From positions 62,001 through 126,000 of the forward strand of contig NZ_QMEK01000008.1 of the NCBI RefSeq assembly GCF_003390845.1: a DNA stretch of 64,000 nt. Direction: 5' to 3'. Origin of the DNA: Tropicimonas sp. IMCC34043. Its GTDB lineage: Bacteria; Pseudomonadota; Alphaproteobacteria; Rhodobacterales; Rhodobacteraceae. The notes under the pieces were generated by a model, which made no database searches, was not told the origin of the DNA, and saw only the letters and a list, made by a program, of their open reading frames with translations. Position 1 is the first letter of the stretch, and every line of letters begins with the position of its first letter. Positions 1-8,964 of the stretch are shown piece after piece. The translations under genes and the position numbers were made by a program.

Positions 1-2
1 CG

Positions 3-830
3 AACGCCCGTGCCGCCTGCCGTGCCGCCGCCGACATCGGCTTCGAGCTGTTCGAGGTCGCCCTGCCGCTCGACCCCGGCGATCTTGACGCCGCGATGAC
101 GCGCAAGACGGTCGTGACCGAGGCGGGGCTTGGCCTGCGGCTCAGCCTCGTGCTGCAACCCGCGACCGACATCGCCAGCGCCACGCCCGAGATTGCGGCG
201 GCAGGCGAGGCGGCGGTGATCCGGTCGCTCGAACTCGCCGCGGATCTCGACGTGCCGAATGTCAGCGGCGTGACCTATTCCGCCTGCACGCTCTATTCCG
301 CGCCGCCGACCGAGGCGCAGATGCAAAATCTCGCCGCGGCGCTGTCGCGGATCGACGCCCGCGCCGGCGACCTTGGCGTCAGGCTCGGGCTCGAGCCGGT
401 GAACCGGTACGAGACCAGCGTCTTCAACACGCTCGATCAGGCAGGCGACATGATCCGCGGCATCGGCGCGAAGAACCTGTTTCTGCACATGGACACCTGC
501 CACATGAACATCGACGAATTCGATATTCCGGCAGCCATCGCGCGCAACGCCGATCTGCTGGGCTACACGCATCTGGGCGAAAGCCACCATGGCGTCTTCG
601 GCACCGGCACCTTCGATTTCCGCGGCTATTTCCGGGCGCTCGCCTCGGCCGGATATACCGGCGACTTCACGGTCGAGACCTTCTCGCCCGCCGTGCTGAC
701 GCCGCAGACCGCCGGTGCGATCCGGCTGTGGCGGCGCACCTGGGAAAGCTCCGAGGCCGCCGCCACTTCCTGCCTCGCCTTCATGCGAACCGAGATCGCG
801 GCAGCCGTGCAAGCCACGCAGGCCATCTGA
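3..830 (+). CDS. Sugar epimerase/isomerase, D-tagatose/D-psicose 3-epimerase-like (5' truncated)
   Basis: The frame is already open at base 3 and reads sensible protein (DIGFELFEVALPLD), so the true start lies before the window; the first ATG at 96 is internal. It belongs to the xylose-isomerase-like TIM-barrel family. Seen motifs are EPVNRYET (Glu at 393-395), LHMDTCHMNIDE, THLGESHHG and a late FTVETF, which supply the metal-binding Glu, Asp, His and Glu of tagatose/psicose 3-epimerases. Family members interconvert ketoses at C3 in the cytoplasm. It is convergent with the AroE-like gene, and the dehydratase and TRAP genes beyond suggest a role in a sugar or sugar-acid pathway. The exact substrate cannot be told. 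Confidence 0.8.
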   Translation, partial: NARAACRAAADIGFELFEVALPLDPGDLDAAMTRKTVVTEAGLGLRLSLVLQPATDIASATPEIAAAGEAAVIRSLELAADLDVPNVSGVTYSACTLYSAPPTEAQMQNLAAALSRIDARAGDLGVRLGLEPVNRYETSVFNTLDQAGDMIRGIGAKNLFLHMDTCHMNIDEFDIPAAIARNADLLGYTHLGESHHGVFGTGTFDFRGYFRALASAGYTGDFTVETFSPAVLTPQTAGAIRLWRRTWESSEAAATSCLAFMRTEIAAAVQATQAI

Positions 831-833
831 GGT

Positions 834-873
834 CCCTGCCCGCCGCAGGCATTGGCCCAGACGGCGGGCAGGG
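834..873. terminator. Bidirectional hairpin terminator between convergent genes
   Basis: A perfect 12-bp inverted repeat (CCCTGCCCGCCG at 834-845, complement at 862-873) with a 16-base loop sits between the stop of the epimerase gene and the stop of the AroE-like gene on the other strand. There is no clear T tract on either side, so strength is uncertain. Confidence 0.6.
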
Positions 874-876
874 TCC

Positions 877-1725
877 CTACAGCCCCAGATCCAGCAGCGC
901 CTGCCGCATCACGCCCGCATCGGCGTCGATCCCGGTCCAGTATTTCAGGCCGATCACCCCCTGACCGACCAGCATGCCAAGCCCGTCGGCGGTCTTGCAG
1001 CCGCGCGCCTGCGCGGCCTTCAGAAACTGCGTCAGCGGCGGGTTATGGATGCCGTCGGCCACGACCATGTCGGGGCTGAGCGTGTCGGTATCGACATCGG
1101 GGGTCTGATCGACATTCGGGTAAAGCCCGAGCGAGGTCGCGTTGACCACGATCCCGGTACCTTTCGGGATGGCATAGGTGCCGTTCCAGGGTGCGTAATC
1201 CGCACTGGCCGGGGTCTTGTCGTCGATCAGCGAAGCGACCGTCTGGCCGCGCCCGGCGCTGCGGTTGACGACGGTGATATGCGCGACACCGGCCAGCGCC
1301 AGTTCCACGGCCACCGCACGCGCCGCGCCACCCGCGCCGAACAGCACGACGCGCTGGCCCGCAGGGTCGATGACCCGCGACAGCGCCCCGACAAAGCCCT
1401 TGCCATCGGTATTCTCGCCGATCAGCTTGTCGCCGCGCCGCACGACCGTGTTCACGGCGCCGATGATCTCGGCCGAGGCGCCAAGCCCGTCGAGATGCGC
1501 AATCACCGCCACCTTGTGCGGGATCGAGCAGTTGAAGCCCCGCCAGCCCATAGCCCGCGCTCCGCGCACCGCGTCGCCCAGATCCTCGGGCGCGACCTCG
1601 CAGTTTATATAGCGCCAGTTGAGCCCGTGATGGCGGAACGCCGCCTCGATCATTACGACGGTCGGGTCTTCGCCCGCGGGCATCGCAAAACAGCCGACCA
1701 GCGGTTGCAGGAAATCGTGGGTCAT
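877..1725 (-). CDS. Shikimate dehydrogenase-like protein (AroE/YdiB family)
   Basis: A 282-residue protein of normal AroE length. The N-terminal domain has the substrate-loop motif NCSIPHK with the catalytic Lys, followed by GAVNTVV and NTDGKGF. The Rossmann domain starts at VVLFGAGGAARA with NRSAGR for dinucleotide binding, and VNATSLG and DGLGMLVGQG near the end are family hallmarks. The ATG at 1725 has GGAGG six bases upstream. AroE reduces 3-dehydroshikimate; YdiB-type paralogues use quinate or other hydroxy acids. Sitting downstream of an IlvD-type dehydratase and TRAP genes rather than aromatic biosynthesis genes suggests a catabolic paralogue. This is an inference. Confidence 0.8.
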   Translation of the reverse strand: MTHDFLQPLVGCFAMPAGEDPTVVMIEAAFRHHGLNWRYINCEVAPEDLGDAVRGARAMGWRGFNCSIPHKVAVIAHLDGLGASAEIIGAVNTVVRRGDKLIGENTDGKGFVGALSRVIDPAGQRVVLFGAGGAARAVAVELALAGVAHITVVNRSAGRGQTVASLIDDKTPASADYAPWNGTYAIPKGTGIVVNATSLGLYPNVDQTPDVDTDTLSPDMVVADGIHNPPLTQFLKAAQARGCKTADGLGMLVGQGVIGLKYWTGIDADAGVMRQALLDLGL

Positions 1726-1851
1726 GTCGGTCCTCCTCTCCGTCCCGCGGCCAGGCTCTGGCGCGGGCGGGCAGCGATCATGCTACGCCCGTTCCGCAGG
1801 GTGGCGAAGCCTCCGCGTCGATCCGGGCTGACCGGTGCCCCCCTCCGCGGC

Positions 1852-3651
1852 TCAGTGACTGTGCCGCGGGGTCTTTGAGTGGGCGATATCGCGGAACTGG
1901 TCGGCGCCATCGACGATCATGCCCTGACTGAACGGCCGCACGGTGTTGCGGAAGATCTGTTGCCAGGGCGTCTGGCTTTCGGGCACCGGGAAGCCGCCGG
2001 CATCGGCCAGCGCCTGCCGCCGCGCCGCGATCTCGGCCTCGGACAGCAGCAGCGTGACCTCGCGCGCCTTCAGATCGACCCGCAGCCGGTCGCCATCCTT
2101 CAGGATCGCAAGATTGCCGCCATCGGCCGCCTCGGGCGAGGCGTTGAGGATCGAGGCAGAGCCCGAGGTGCCCGATTGCCGCCCGTCGCCAATGCAGGGC
2201 AGGGTGTGGACACCCTGCTTGATCAGGTAGGACGGCGGGCGCATGTTCACGACCTCGGCGCCGCCGGGATAGCCCTTTGGACCGGCCCCGCGCATCACCA
2301 TGATGCTTTGAGGCGTGATCCCCAGCGCCGGATCGTCTATGCGGGCGTGAAAATCCTCGGGCCCCTCGAAGACGAATACCGCGCCCTCGAAGGCCTCGGG
2401 ATCCTCGGGGTCGGACAGATAGCGGTCGCGGAATTCCGCACCGATGACCGAGGTCTTCATGATCGCCGATTCGAACAGGTTGCCGGTCATGTTCAGGAAC
2501 CCGGCATGGGCGGTCAGCGGGTCGGAGACCGGGCGGATCACATCGGGGTTCTCGATCTCGCGGTGGGCGTATTGTTCGGTGAAGGGCGCGCCCGTCACCG
2601 TCACCACCTGCGGGTTCGGGATCAGCCCGGCGCGCAGCAGCTCGCCGATCACTGCAGGCAGGCCGCCGGCAAGGTGGAAATCCTCGGACAGGTAGTCACC
2701 CGCCGGCTGCACGTTGCAGAGCAGCGGCACATGATGGCCAAGACGCTCCCAATCCTGGTTCGACAGCTCGACGCCAAGGTGGCGCGCGATAGCGTTCAGG
2801 TGGATCGGGGCGTTGGTCGACCCGCCGATGGCGGAATTGACCACCACGGCATTCTCGAAGGCCGCGCGGGTCATGATGTCGGAGGGTTTCAGATCCTCGT
2901 GCACCATGTCGACGATGCGCTTGCCGGTGGCATAGGCCATCTGCGCGCGCTCGCGATAGGGGGCGGGGATCGAGGCCGAGCCCGGAAGCTGCATCCCCAG
3001 CGCCTCGGCGAGGCTGTTCATGGTCGATGCCGTGCCCATCGTGTTGCAATAGCCGACCGAAGGTGCCGAGGCGGCGGCCATCTGCAGGAACTGCTCGTTG
3101 TCGATCTCGCCCGCGGCCAGCATCTGCCGCGCCTCCCAGATCACCGACCCGGAGCCGGCGCGCTTGCCCTTGTACCAGCCGTTCAGCATCGGGCCGACCG
3201 AAAAGGCGATGGCGGGGATGTTCACCGTCGCCGCCGCCATCAACAGCGCCGGCGTGGTCTTGTCGCAACCGATGGTCAGCACCACGCCGTCGATCGGATA
3301 GCCGAACAGCGCCTCGACGAGGCCGAGGTAGGCGAGGTTGCGGTCGAGCATCGCAGTCGGCCGCTTGCCGGTCTCCTGGATCGGATGCACCGGGATCTCC
3401 ATCGCGATCCCGCCCGCCTCGCGGATCCCCTCGCGCATCCTCTCGGCCAGCACGATGTGATGCCGGTTGCAGGGCGACAGGTCGGACCCGGTCTGCGCGA
3501 TACCGATGATCGGCTTGCCCGAGCGCAGTTCCTGAAGCGTCAGGCCATAGTTCAGATAGCGTTCGATATAGAGCGCCGTCATCTCGGGGTTCTCGAGGTC
3601 GTTGAACCAGCTTTCCGAGCGAAGCGGCTTGCGGGATGTGCGATCGCCCAT
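1852..3651 (-). CDS. IlvD/Edd-family sugar-acid dehydratase (pentonate/arabonate dehydratase-like)
   Basis: A 599-residue protein with the three cysteine contexts of the family's Fe-S cluster: [16 protein letters not shown] and [12 protein letters not shown]. The C-terminal half has [11 protein letters not shown] and the ending block [16 protein letters not shown] seen in the family. The length and the DLSPCNRHH context resemble aldonic-acid dehydratases (arabonate, xylonate) more than dihydroxy-acid dehydratase of valine synthesis. These enzymes dehydrate an aldonate to a 2-keto-3-deoxy acid. The ATG at 3651 has GGAG nearby. It lies between a TRAP transporter and the AroE-like gene on the same strand, which suggests uptake followed by dehydration of a sugar acid. 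Confidence 0.82.
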   Translation of the reverse strand: MGDRTSRKPLRSESWFNDLENPEMTALYIERYLNYGLTLQELRSGKPIIGIAQTGSDLSPCNRHHIVLAERMREGIREAGGIAMEIPVHPIQETGKRPTAMLDRNLAYLGLVEALFGYPIDGVVLTIGCDKTTPALLMAAATVNIPAIAFSVGPMLNGWYKGKRAGSGSVIWEARQMLAAGEIDNEQFLQMAAASAPSVGYCNTMGTASTMNSLAEALGMQLPGSASIPAPYRERAQMAYATGKRIVDMVHEDLKPSDIMTRAAFENAVVVNSAIGGSTNAPIHLNAIARHLGVELSNQDWERLGHHVPLLCNVQPAGDYLSEDFHLAGGLPAVIGELLRAGLIPNPQVVTVTGAPFTEQYAHREIENPDVIRPVSDPLTAHAGFLNMTGNLFESAIMKTSVIGAEFRDRYLSDPEDPEAFEGAVFVFEGPEDFHARIDDPALGITPQSIMVMRGAGPKGYPGGAEVVNMRPPSYLIKQGVHTLPCIGDGRQSGTSGSASILNASPEAADGGNLAILKDGDRLRVDLKAREVTLLLSEAEIAARRQALADAGGFPVPESQTPWQQIFRNTVRPFSQGMIVDGADQFRDIAHSKTPRHSH

Positions 3652-3680
3652 GGCGGTCTCCTCAGGAGGGCCTGCCGCGG

Positions 3681-5003
3681 TCAGCGGCCGGTGATTCCGG
3701 GAAAGGCGATCAGAATCCCGAGTGCCAGGATCTGAAGACCGATGAAGGGAACGAGAGAGCGGAAGATCTCGCCCAGCGAAATGTCGTCGGGGACCACGGA
3801 TTTGAGATAGAACGCGGCGGGTCCGAACGGCGGCGACAGGAAGCTGACCTGCATGTTCATGGCAAAGACCACGCCGAACCAGACCGGGTCCATGCCCATG
3901 TTCTTGATGATCGGCACGAAGATCGGCATGCAGAGCAGCGCGATCCCGACCCAGTCGAGGAACATCCCCAGCACGAAGAGGATCGCCATCATGAACAGCA
4001 CGACCACAATCGGGTTGTCAGAAATCCCCTGGATCAGGCCCGAGACGAACTGGATCCCGCCCATCAGGTTGAACACGCCGACCAGCGCCGAGGCGCCGAT
4101 GCCGATCCAGACGATCATGCCGACGGTGGCAAGGGTCTGGCGTGCCGCCCCCAGCATCAGGCCGACCGAGAATTCGCCACGGATCACCGTTGACAGCATG
4201 ACGCCCAGCACACCGATGGCCGAGGCCTCGGTCACGGACGCGATGCCGCCATAGATCGAGCCGAGCACGAAGATCACCACGAGAACCGGTAGGAACAGCC
4301 CTTTCAGCAGGCGCAGCTTCTCGCGGCGGCTCATCTCCTCAGGCTTCGCAATCGGGGCGGCGTCGTGGTCGGTATAGGCGCGGAACAGGATGTAGGCGCC
4401 GTAAAAGCAGGCCAGCATGAAGCCGGGGATAAAGGCCGCGGTGAACAGCTGCCCGATCGAGACGTTGGCCGTCAGGCCATAGATGATCAGCACGATGGAC
4501 GGCGGCACCATGGTGCCAAGCGCACCGCCCGCACAGCAGACGCCAATGGCAAGCCTGCGGTCATAGCCAAGCCGCAGCATCTGCGGCAGCGCCAGCAGGC
4601 CCAGCAGGATGACCTCGCCGCCGATGATGCCCGACATGGCGGCCAGGATGACGGCGACCAGCAGGGTCTGGATCGCGACGCCGCCGCGGATCCGGCCGGC
4701 CAGCACCTTCATCGCGTCGAACAGGTCGCGGGCAATGCCCGAACGGTCGAGGATCGCCGCCATCAGCACGAACATCGGCACCGAGACGAAGACGAAGGAG
4801 TTGACGAAGCTGAAGATGCGGCTCGCGATCAGCGGCACCGCCATCGGACCGAACCAGCCGAGCGCGAAGATCAGCGCGACCAGCAGCGTGACAAAGGCCA
4901 GCGGCATGCCGGTCAGCAGCAGCAGCAGCAGCGACCCGAACATCGCGACCGTCGCCCATTCGATGCCCATGGACTGAAGGTCGGGCAGGAAGGAAAGGTC
5001 CAT
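3681..5003 (-). CDS. dctM: TRAP transporter large membrane subunit DctM
   Basis: A 440-residue, very hydrophobic protein with about a dozen membrane segments. [19 protein letters not shown]-like and [17 protein letters not shown] stretches are typical of DctM, the Na+-driven translocating subunit. The ATG at 5003 overlaps the stop of the DctQ gene by one base (TGATG); a GTG one codon upstream is a less likely start. It works with the small membrane subunit and the periplasmic binding protein encoded just upstream, importing an organic or sugar acid for the nearby dehydratase. Confidence 0.92.
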   Translation of the reverse strand: MDLSFLPDLQSMGIEWATVAMFGSLLLLLLTGMPLAFVTLLVALIFALGWFGPMAVPLIASRIFSFVNSFVFVSVPMFVLMAAILDRSGIARDLFDAMKVLAGRIRGGVAIQTLLVAVILAAMSGIIGGEVILLGLLALPQMLRLGYDRRLAIGVCCAGGALGTMVPPSIVLIIYGLTANVSIGQLFTAAFIPGFMLACFYGAYILFRAYTDHDAAPIAKPEEMSRREKLRLLKGLFLPVLVVIFVLGSIYGGIASVTEASAIGVLGVMLSTVIRGEFSVGLMLGAARQTLATVGMIVWIGIGASALVGVFNLMGGIQFVSGLIQGISDNPIVVVLFMMAILFVLGMFLDWVGIALLCMPIFVPIIKNMGMDPVWFGVVFAMNMQVSFLSPPFGPAAFYLKSVVPDDISLGEIFRSLVPFIGLQILALGILIAFPGITGR

Positions 5004-5569
5004 CACAGGTCTGCCTTTCGTCTTGCGTAGTTGATCGCAAGGATCAGGAACTGGATCGTCAGCAGGATCATGATGACGAACAGGAATATCTTGATGATGC
5101 CGGGATAGGCCGGGTTCCAGGCGCTGCCGCTGGTTTCGATGTGGATCTCGCCCTGCGGCGTCCAGGCGGCGCGTTTCACCGCCTGCCAGGAGGCCCAGGC
5201 AAAGAACCCCGACGAGATCATGCAGGCAATCGAGATCGCGATGTCGAACCCGCGGCGCAGGCGGCCGCCCAGATGGTCATAGATCAGCACGACCCGGATG
5301 TGCCGGTTCAGCGCGGCGACATAGAGCCCGCCGAAGATGAAGGCGCAGGCGTTCAGGAACACCACGGTCTCGTGCACCCAGGTGGTCGGCGAGTTGAAGA
5401 CATAGCGCATGATGACTTCGAAAAAGAGCATGAAGGCCGAGGCAAGAATCGCGATGGCAAAGAAGATGCCGAAGCGGTTGATGGCGCGGCCCAGCGGGCC
5501 GGCCTCGGGCACGGCCGCGAACGCCAACCGTTCGGGGTCCGGCCCGGCCTCGTGTCGGGTTTCGTTCAT
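5003..5569 (-). CDS. dctQ: TRAP transporter small membrane subunit DctQ
   Basis: A 188-residue protein with about four membrane segments. It carries the DctQ-type block FFEVIMRYVFNSPTTWVHE, in which the Arg-Tyr and Trp-x-x-Glu positions are conserved. It anchors the solute receptor to the DctM channel. It is preceded by dctP with a stem-loop between them and overlaps dctM by one base, which gives the common order dctP-dctQ-dctM. A hydrophilic N-terminal tail of about 30 residues precedes the first helix. Confidence 0.9.
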   Translation of the reverse strand: MNETRHEAGPDPERLAFAAVPEAGPLGRAINRFGIFFAIAILASAFMLFFEVIMRYVFNSPTTWVHETVVFLNACAFIFGGLYVAALNRHIRVVLIYDHLGGRLRRGFDIAISIACMISSGFFAWASWQAVKRAAWTPQGEIHIETSGSAWNPAYPGIIKIFLFVIMILLTIQFLILAINYARRKADL

Positions 5570-5604
5570 GGCAGATAGCTCCTCCCTCGGCGGGGAATGT
5601 CCGT

Positions 5605-5623
5605 CCCCCGGCGCCGCCGGGGG
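5605..5623 (-). terminator. Stem-loop between dctP and dctQ
   Basis: CCCCCGGC at 5605-5612 pairs perfectly with GCCGGGGG at 5616-5623 around a 3-base loop. It lies in the 79-base gap after dctP and before dctQ in the transcription direction. No T tract follows. Such hairpins behind a binding-protein gene commonly stabilise the upstream mRNA or attenuate read-through, so that more receptor than membrane subunit is made; that role is inferred. Confidence 0.5.
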
Positions 5624-5648
5624 AGTGTTCAGGCGATGGCGCGGGCGG

Positions 5649-6677
5649 TCACTCCGCCAGCAGGCCGTTCGCCGCCAGATACGCGGTCAGCGTGTCATAG
5701 ACCTTTTGCGAATTGGGCGAGGCCTGGGCCGCGATTTCCCATTCGCCGCGCGCGATGGTGCGGAACCGGGCGCGGTCCTCGTCCGACCAGTTGTGGATGG
5801 TGACGTCGCCCTTTTCCAGCGCCTCGGCGACGGCCGCCTCGTCATTGGCCTTGACGGTCGCGACCTGATACTGGGCAAAGTCCAGAACGCTTTGTTCCAT
5901 CGCCGCCTTCAGGTCGTCGGGCAGCGCATCCCATTCGGCCTTGTTGATGCTGACCTCGATCAGCGGCATCGAATGGAAGCCGGGATAGACCGGGTGCTTG
6001 GCAACCTCGTGCAGACCCTGCGCCTGATTGGTCGAGAAGGTGTTATAGTCGGCCGCGTCGATCACGCCCTTGTCGAGCGAGGTGAAGACCTCGGATCCGG
6101 GCAGGTTCACGGGCGAGGCACCGGCGGCGGCAAAGACCTTTTGCACCATGCCTTCGGGTGCCCGCAGCTTCAGCCCCTTCAGATCGTCGACGCCTTCAAG
6201 CGGCACCTTCGAGACGAAGGCTTCGAGCCCCGGGGTGGTCGCGCCGATGAAATGCAGCCCGTAGGGTTCGAGCATCTCGTTCATCAGCTCCTTGCCGCCG
6301 CCGGTCTGCATGAAGTCGAACATCTGCTGCGGCGAGGACCAGGCGCCGACCGGGTTGGCGATCAGGCCGAAGGCAGGCTCCTTGCCGGCAAAATAGGACG
6401 TGTCGGTGAAATGGCCGTCAATGATGCCCGCCGCCACCGCATCCTGGGTCTCGCTGTGGGCCACGATGGTCTCGACGGGCAGCATCTCGACCACGATACG
6501 GCCATCGGTCTTTTCGCTGACCATCTCGGCCCATTCCTTCTGCAGAAGGAAGTTGGTGTTGCCGGCCGGGTCCGAGGACTGGAACCGGAAGGTATAGTCC
6601 TGGGCCATGGCGCCACCGGCAAGACCGGCGGTCGCGACGGCACCCAGAAGCAGGGCGCGAAGTGTGGAATTTTTCAT
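5649..6677 (-). CDS. dctP: TRAP transporter periplasmic solute-binding protein DctP
   Basis: A 342-residue receptor. The start is the ATG at 6677, with GGGAGG eight bases upstream; an earlier in-frame ATG would add a non-signal extension. The first 24 residues form a clear signal peptide (Lys near the start, hydrophobic core, GAMA-Q cleavage region). The body has LKGLKLRAPEG, the conserved Arg context that binds the substrate carboxylate in DctP proteins, and FTSLDKGVIDAADYNTFS. This implies a carboxylated ligand. It heads the dctPQM-dehydratase-AroE-like operon, opposite a LacI regulator. Confidence 0.9.
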   Translation of the reverse strand: MKNSTLRALLLGAVATAGLAGGAMAQDYTFRFQSSDPAGNTNFLLQKEWAEMVSEKTDGRIVVEMLPVETIVAHSETQDAVAAGIIDGHFTDTSYFAGKEPAFGLIANPVGAWSSPQQMFDFMQTGGGKELMNEMLEPYGLHFIGATTPGLEAFVSKVPLEGVDDLKGLKLRAPEGMVQKVFAAAGASPVNLPGSEVFTSLDKGVIDAADYNTFSTNQAQGLHEVAKHPVYPGFHSMPLIEVSINKAEWDALPDDLKAAMEQSVLDFAQYQVATVKANDEAAVAEALEKGDVTIHNWSDEDRARFRTIARGEWEIAAQASPNSQKVYDTLTAYLAANGLLAE

Positions 6678-6767
6678 GGTGTTCCTCCCAAGAGATCTGG
6701 TTGTGACGGCTGTGTGGTGCGGGTCCAGGGGATTCGCCCGCCGTAAGGTCACGAGTGCGGCCTGAAT

Positions 6768-6785
6768 AATGACAGCGCTGTCATT
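6768..6785. promoter_or_regulatory. Palindromic LacI-type operator
   Basis: AATGACAGCGCTGTCATT is a perfect 18-bp palindrome with a central CG, the form typical of LacI/GalR operators. It lies between the divergent dctP (ATG at 6677) and lacI-family gene (start about 6852), so one bound repressor could control both directions. Confidence 0.7.
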
Positions 6786-6851
6786 TGTCAAAGGAGATTT
6801 CTTCCTCTATAGTCCGCAAGACCGCAAAATGCTGATATGGATATGTAAAAA

Positions 6852-7877
6852 GTGGCAATGAAACCGAAAAGGCGCCCGACGCTCGATGATGTTGCCAGCC
6901 TGTCTGGTGTTAGCGCGATCACTGTGTCACGCACCATCCGCTCGCCCGAGAAGGTGTCGGAACGCTCGCGGCTCAAGGTCCAGGCGGCCATCGAGAAGCT
7001 GGGCTATACGCCCGATCTGGCGGCCTCGGCACTCGCCTCGAAAAGCACCAATGTGATCGGGCTGCTGGTCCCTTCGCTCACCAACAACGTCTTCGCCGAC
7101 GTTCTGCGCGGGGTCTATGACGCGGTCGAGACCACGCGGTATTTCGTCCAGATCGGCAATTCGCGCTATAGCGCGCTGAAGGAAGAGGCGTTGATCCGGG
7201 TCTTTCTGCGGCAAAAGCCTGCCGGGCTGATCGTCGCGGGATTCGATCAGACGGACCCGGCGCTGAACCTGCTTGAAACCGCCGGCTGCCCGGTCGTCCA
7301 GATCATGGATTTCGGCCGCCCGCCGGTCGACATGGCGGTCGGGTTCCGGCACGACGCCGCCGCGCGGCTGGCGGCGCGGCATCTGCTCGAATGTGGCTAC
7401 CGTCGTCCCGGCATCCTTGCCGCGCGCATGGACCCGCGCACCCAGTCCCGTCTGCAGGTATTCCGCGAGGTCTGCGCCGAGGCGGGCGTGCTGGACGAAC
7501 GCCGTGTCGTAACCACGCCGCATGCCTCGTCTGTCGGGGTGGGGCGGCAGTTGCTGGAACTGCTGCTGACCCAGGCGCCCGATACCGATGCGGTGTTCTG
7601 CAACAACGACGACCTTGCCATCGGCGCGCTGATGGAGGCGCACCGGCGCAACCTGCATGTGCCGGAAGACCTGGGGATCTGCGGCTTCAACGATCTCGAG
7701 ATGACGCGCAACATGTTCCCCTCGCTGACCTCGATTGCGACGCCGCGGTTCGAGGTGGGCCGGCGCGCGGTCGAGATGCTGCTGGCCGAGATCGAGGCGC
7801 CCGATTCCGTGGCCGAGCGCAACGTCGATCTGGGGGTCAGCCTGATCGCACGCGACTCGACCCGCCGACCAAGATAG
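6852..7877 (+). CDS. LacI/GalR-family transcriptional regulator
   Basis: A 341-residue repressor. The N-terminal helix-turn-helix reads RPTLDDVASLSGVSAITVSRTI, with hinge helix region DLAASALASKSTN, followed by a periplasmic-binding-like sensor domain (VIGLLVPSLTNNVFADVL). GTG at 6852 or ATG at 6858 could be the start; neither has a strong ribosome site. It is divergent from the dctPQM-dehydratase operon and the palindrome at 6768-6785 is its obvious operator, so it likely represses sugar-acid uptake until the substrate or a metabolite binds. Confidence 0.9.
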   Translation: MAMKPKRRPTLDDVASLSGVSAITVSRTIRSPEKVSERSRLKVQAAIEKLGYTPDLAASALASKSTNVIGLLVPSLTNNVFADVLRGVYDAVETTRYFVQIGNSRYSALKEEALIRVFLRQKPAGLIVAGFDQTDPALNLLETAGCPVVQIMDFGRPPVDMAVGFRHDAAARLAARHLLECGYRRPGILAARMDPRTQSRLQVFREVCAEAGVLDERRVVTTPHASSVGVGRQLLELLLTQAPDTDAVFCNNDDLAIGALMEAHRRNLHVPEDLGICGFNDLEMTRNMFPSLTSIATPRFEVGRRAVEMLLAEIEAPDSVAERNVDLGVSLIARDSTRRPR

Positions 7878-7935
7878 GGTCACGGGTGACGGCGCCTTGG
7901 CCCCCGTCGGCGCCCGATCGTGCAGGGAGGAAGCG

Positions 7936-8964
7936 ATGCGCAAGGATCTCAACCTGAACGGAATGAAGTTCTTCGAATCCGTCGCGCGGCTCGGCCGGGT
8001 CTCGATGGCGGCCGAGGAACTCGGGGTTTCGCCTTCGGCGGTCAGCCAGCAGATCCGCCTGCTGGAACAGCAGTTCGGTGTGCATCTGTTTCGCCGCAAC
8101 AACCGCAGGTTGGCGCTGACCGAGGATGGCGAACGGCTGTACCAGGCGACCGGGCAGGCGTTGCGAATGGTCAACGAGGTCTATTCCGCCATCGTCCGGC
8201 AGCAGGAGCACCGACGCTTCAACCTTCGCGTCAGCCCGTCCTTCGGGGTGCGCTGGCTGGGTCCGCGGATCAAGCAGTTCCTCGATCAGAACCCGAACTG
8301 GGACCTGCGGGTGGACGCAACGCCCGATTTTACCGATTTCGAGACCGAGGTGGTCGATGCCGACGTCCGCTATGGCGCCGGCGGCTGGTCAGGGCTGCAC
8401 GAGCAGAACGTTCTGCACGATTTCGTGCTGCCGCTCTGTTCACCCGAGTATCTAGAAACGCTGAAGGCCCACGGGTCCGACCCGATGGAGCATCTGCGCA
8501 AGGCACGGCTGATCGACAGCGTGAAGACGCATTATCGCTGGGATCTCTGGCTGGCGCGCTATGGCGCGCGGGGCGAGGACATGTCCTATCAGTTGCGCTT
8601 CGACCGGTCCTCGATGGCGATCCAGCTCGCGCGGGACGGCGCGGGGGTGGTTCTGGAAAGCGCCACGCTCGCCTGGAAGGAGATCCTCGCAGGCGAGCTG
8701 GTGCCGCTGTCCAACGAGTTTCAGGTGATCGAGTTTCCGGCCTATTGGGTGGTCTGTCCGCCGCGGCACACCCATCGCCGGATCGTGCGGATCTTCATCG
8801 ACTGGATCGGCACCACGGGGCGCGACCATGACACGGCGGTGCGGGATCGGCTGATCGCCATGGGCTGCACGATTGCCCGTGAAGACGGGCCGACGCTGGG
8901 GGCGCCGGCCCGTCCGGATGGCACGGGAGGTGCCGGTCAGTACAATGTCAGCGCCGGGACATAG
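7936..8964 (+). CDS. LysR-family transcriptional regulator (GcvA-like)
   Basis: A 342-residue LysR regulator. The winged helix spans roughly residues 5-65 with MAAEELGVSPSAVSQQIRLLE, then the effector domain with LRVSPSFGVRWLGPRI, a pattern common in GcvA-like members. ATG at 7936 is preceded by AGGGAGG. Its last 28 bases overlap the 3' end of the convergent dctM at 8937. Its target is not clear; the neighbouring TRAP genes converge on it rather than diverge, so regulation of a nearby operon is only a guess. Confidence 0.85.
   Translation: MRKDLNLNGMKFFESVARLGRVSMAAEELGVSPSAVSQQIRLLEQQFGVHLFRRNNRRLALTEDGERLYQATGQALRMVNEVYSAIVRQQEHRRFNLRVSPSFGVRWLGPRIKQFLDQNPNWDLRVDATPDFTDFETEVVDADVRYGAGGWSGLHEQNVLHDFVLPLCSPEYLETLKAHGSDPMEHLRKARLIDSVKTHYRWDLWLARYGARGEDMSYQLRFDRSSMAIQLARDGAGVVLESATLAWKEILAGELVPLSNEFQVIEFPAYWVVCPPRHTHRRIVRIFIDWIGTTGRDHDTAVRDRLIAMGCTIAREDGPTLGAPARPDGTGGAGQYNVSAGT

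Noticed and set aside
1879-3735. 618-residue open frame on the plus strand
   Set aside because: It lies antisense to the IlvD/Edd gene, whose motifs are intact. The antisense protein is Arg/Gly/His-rich without any domain, a product of high GC content at third codon positions.
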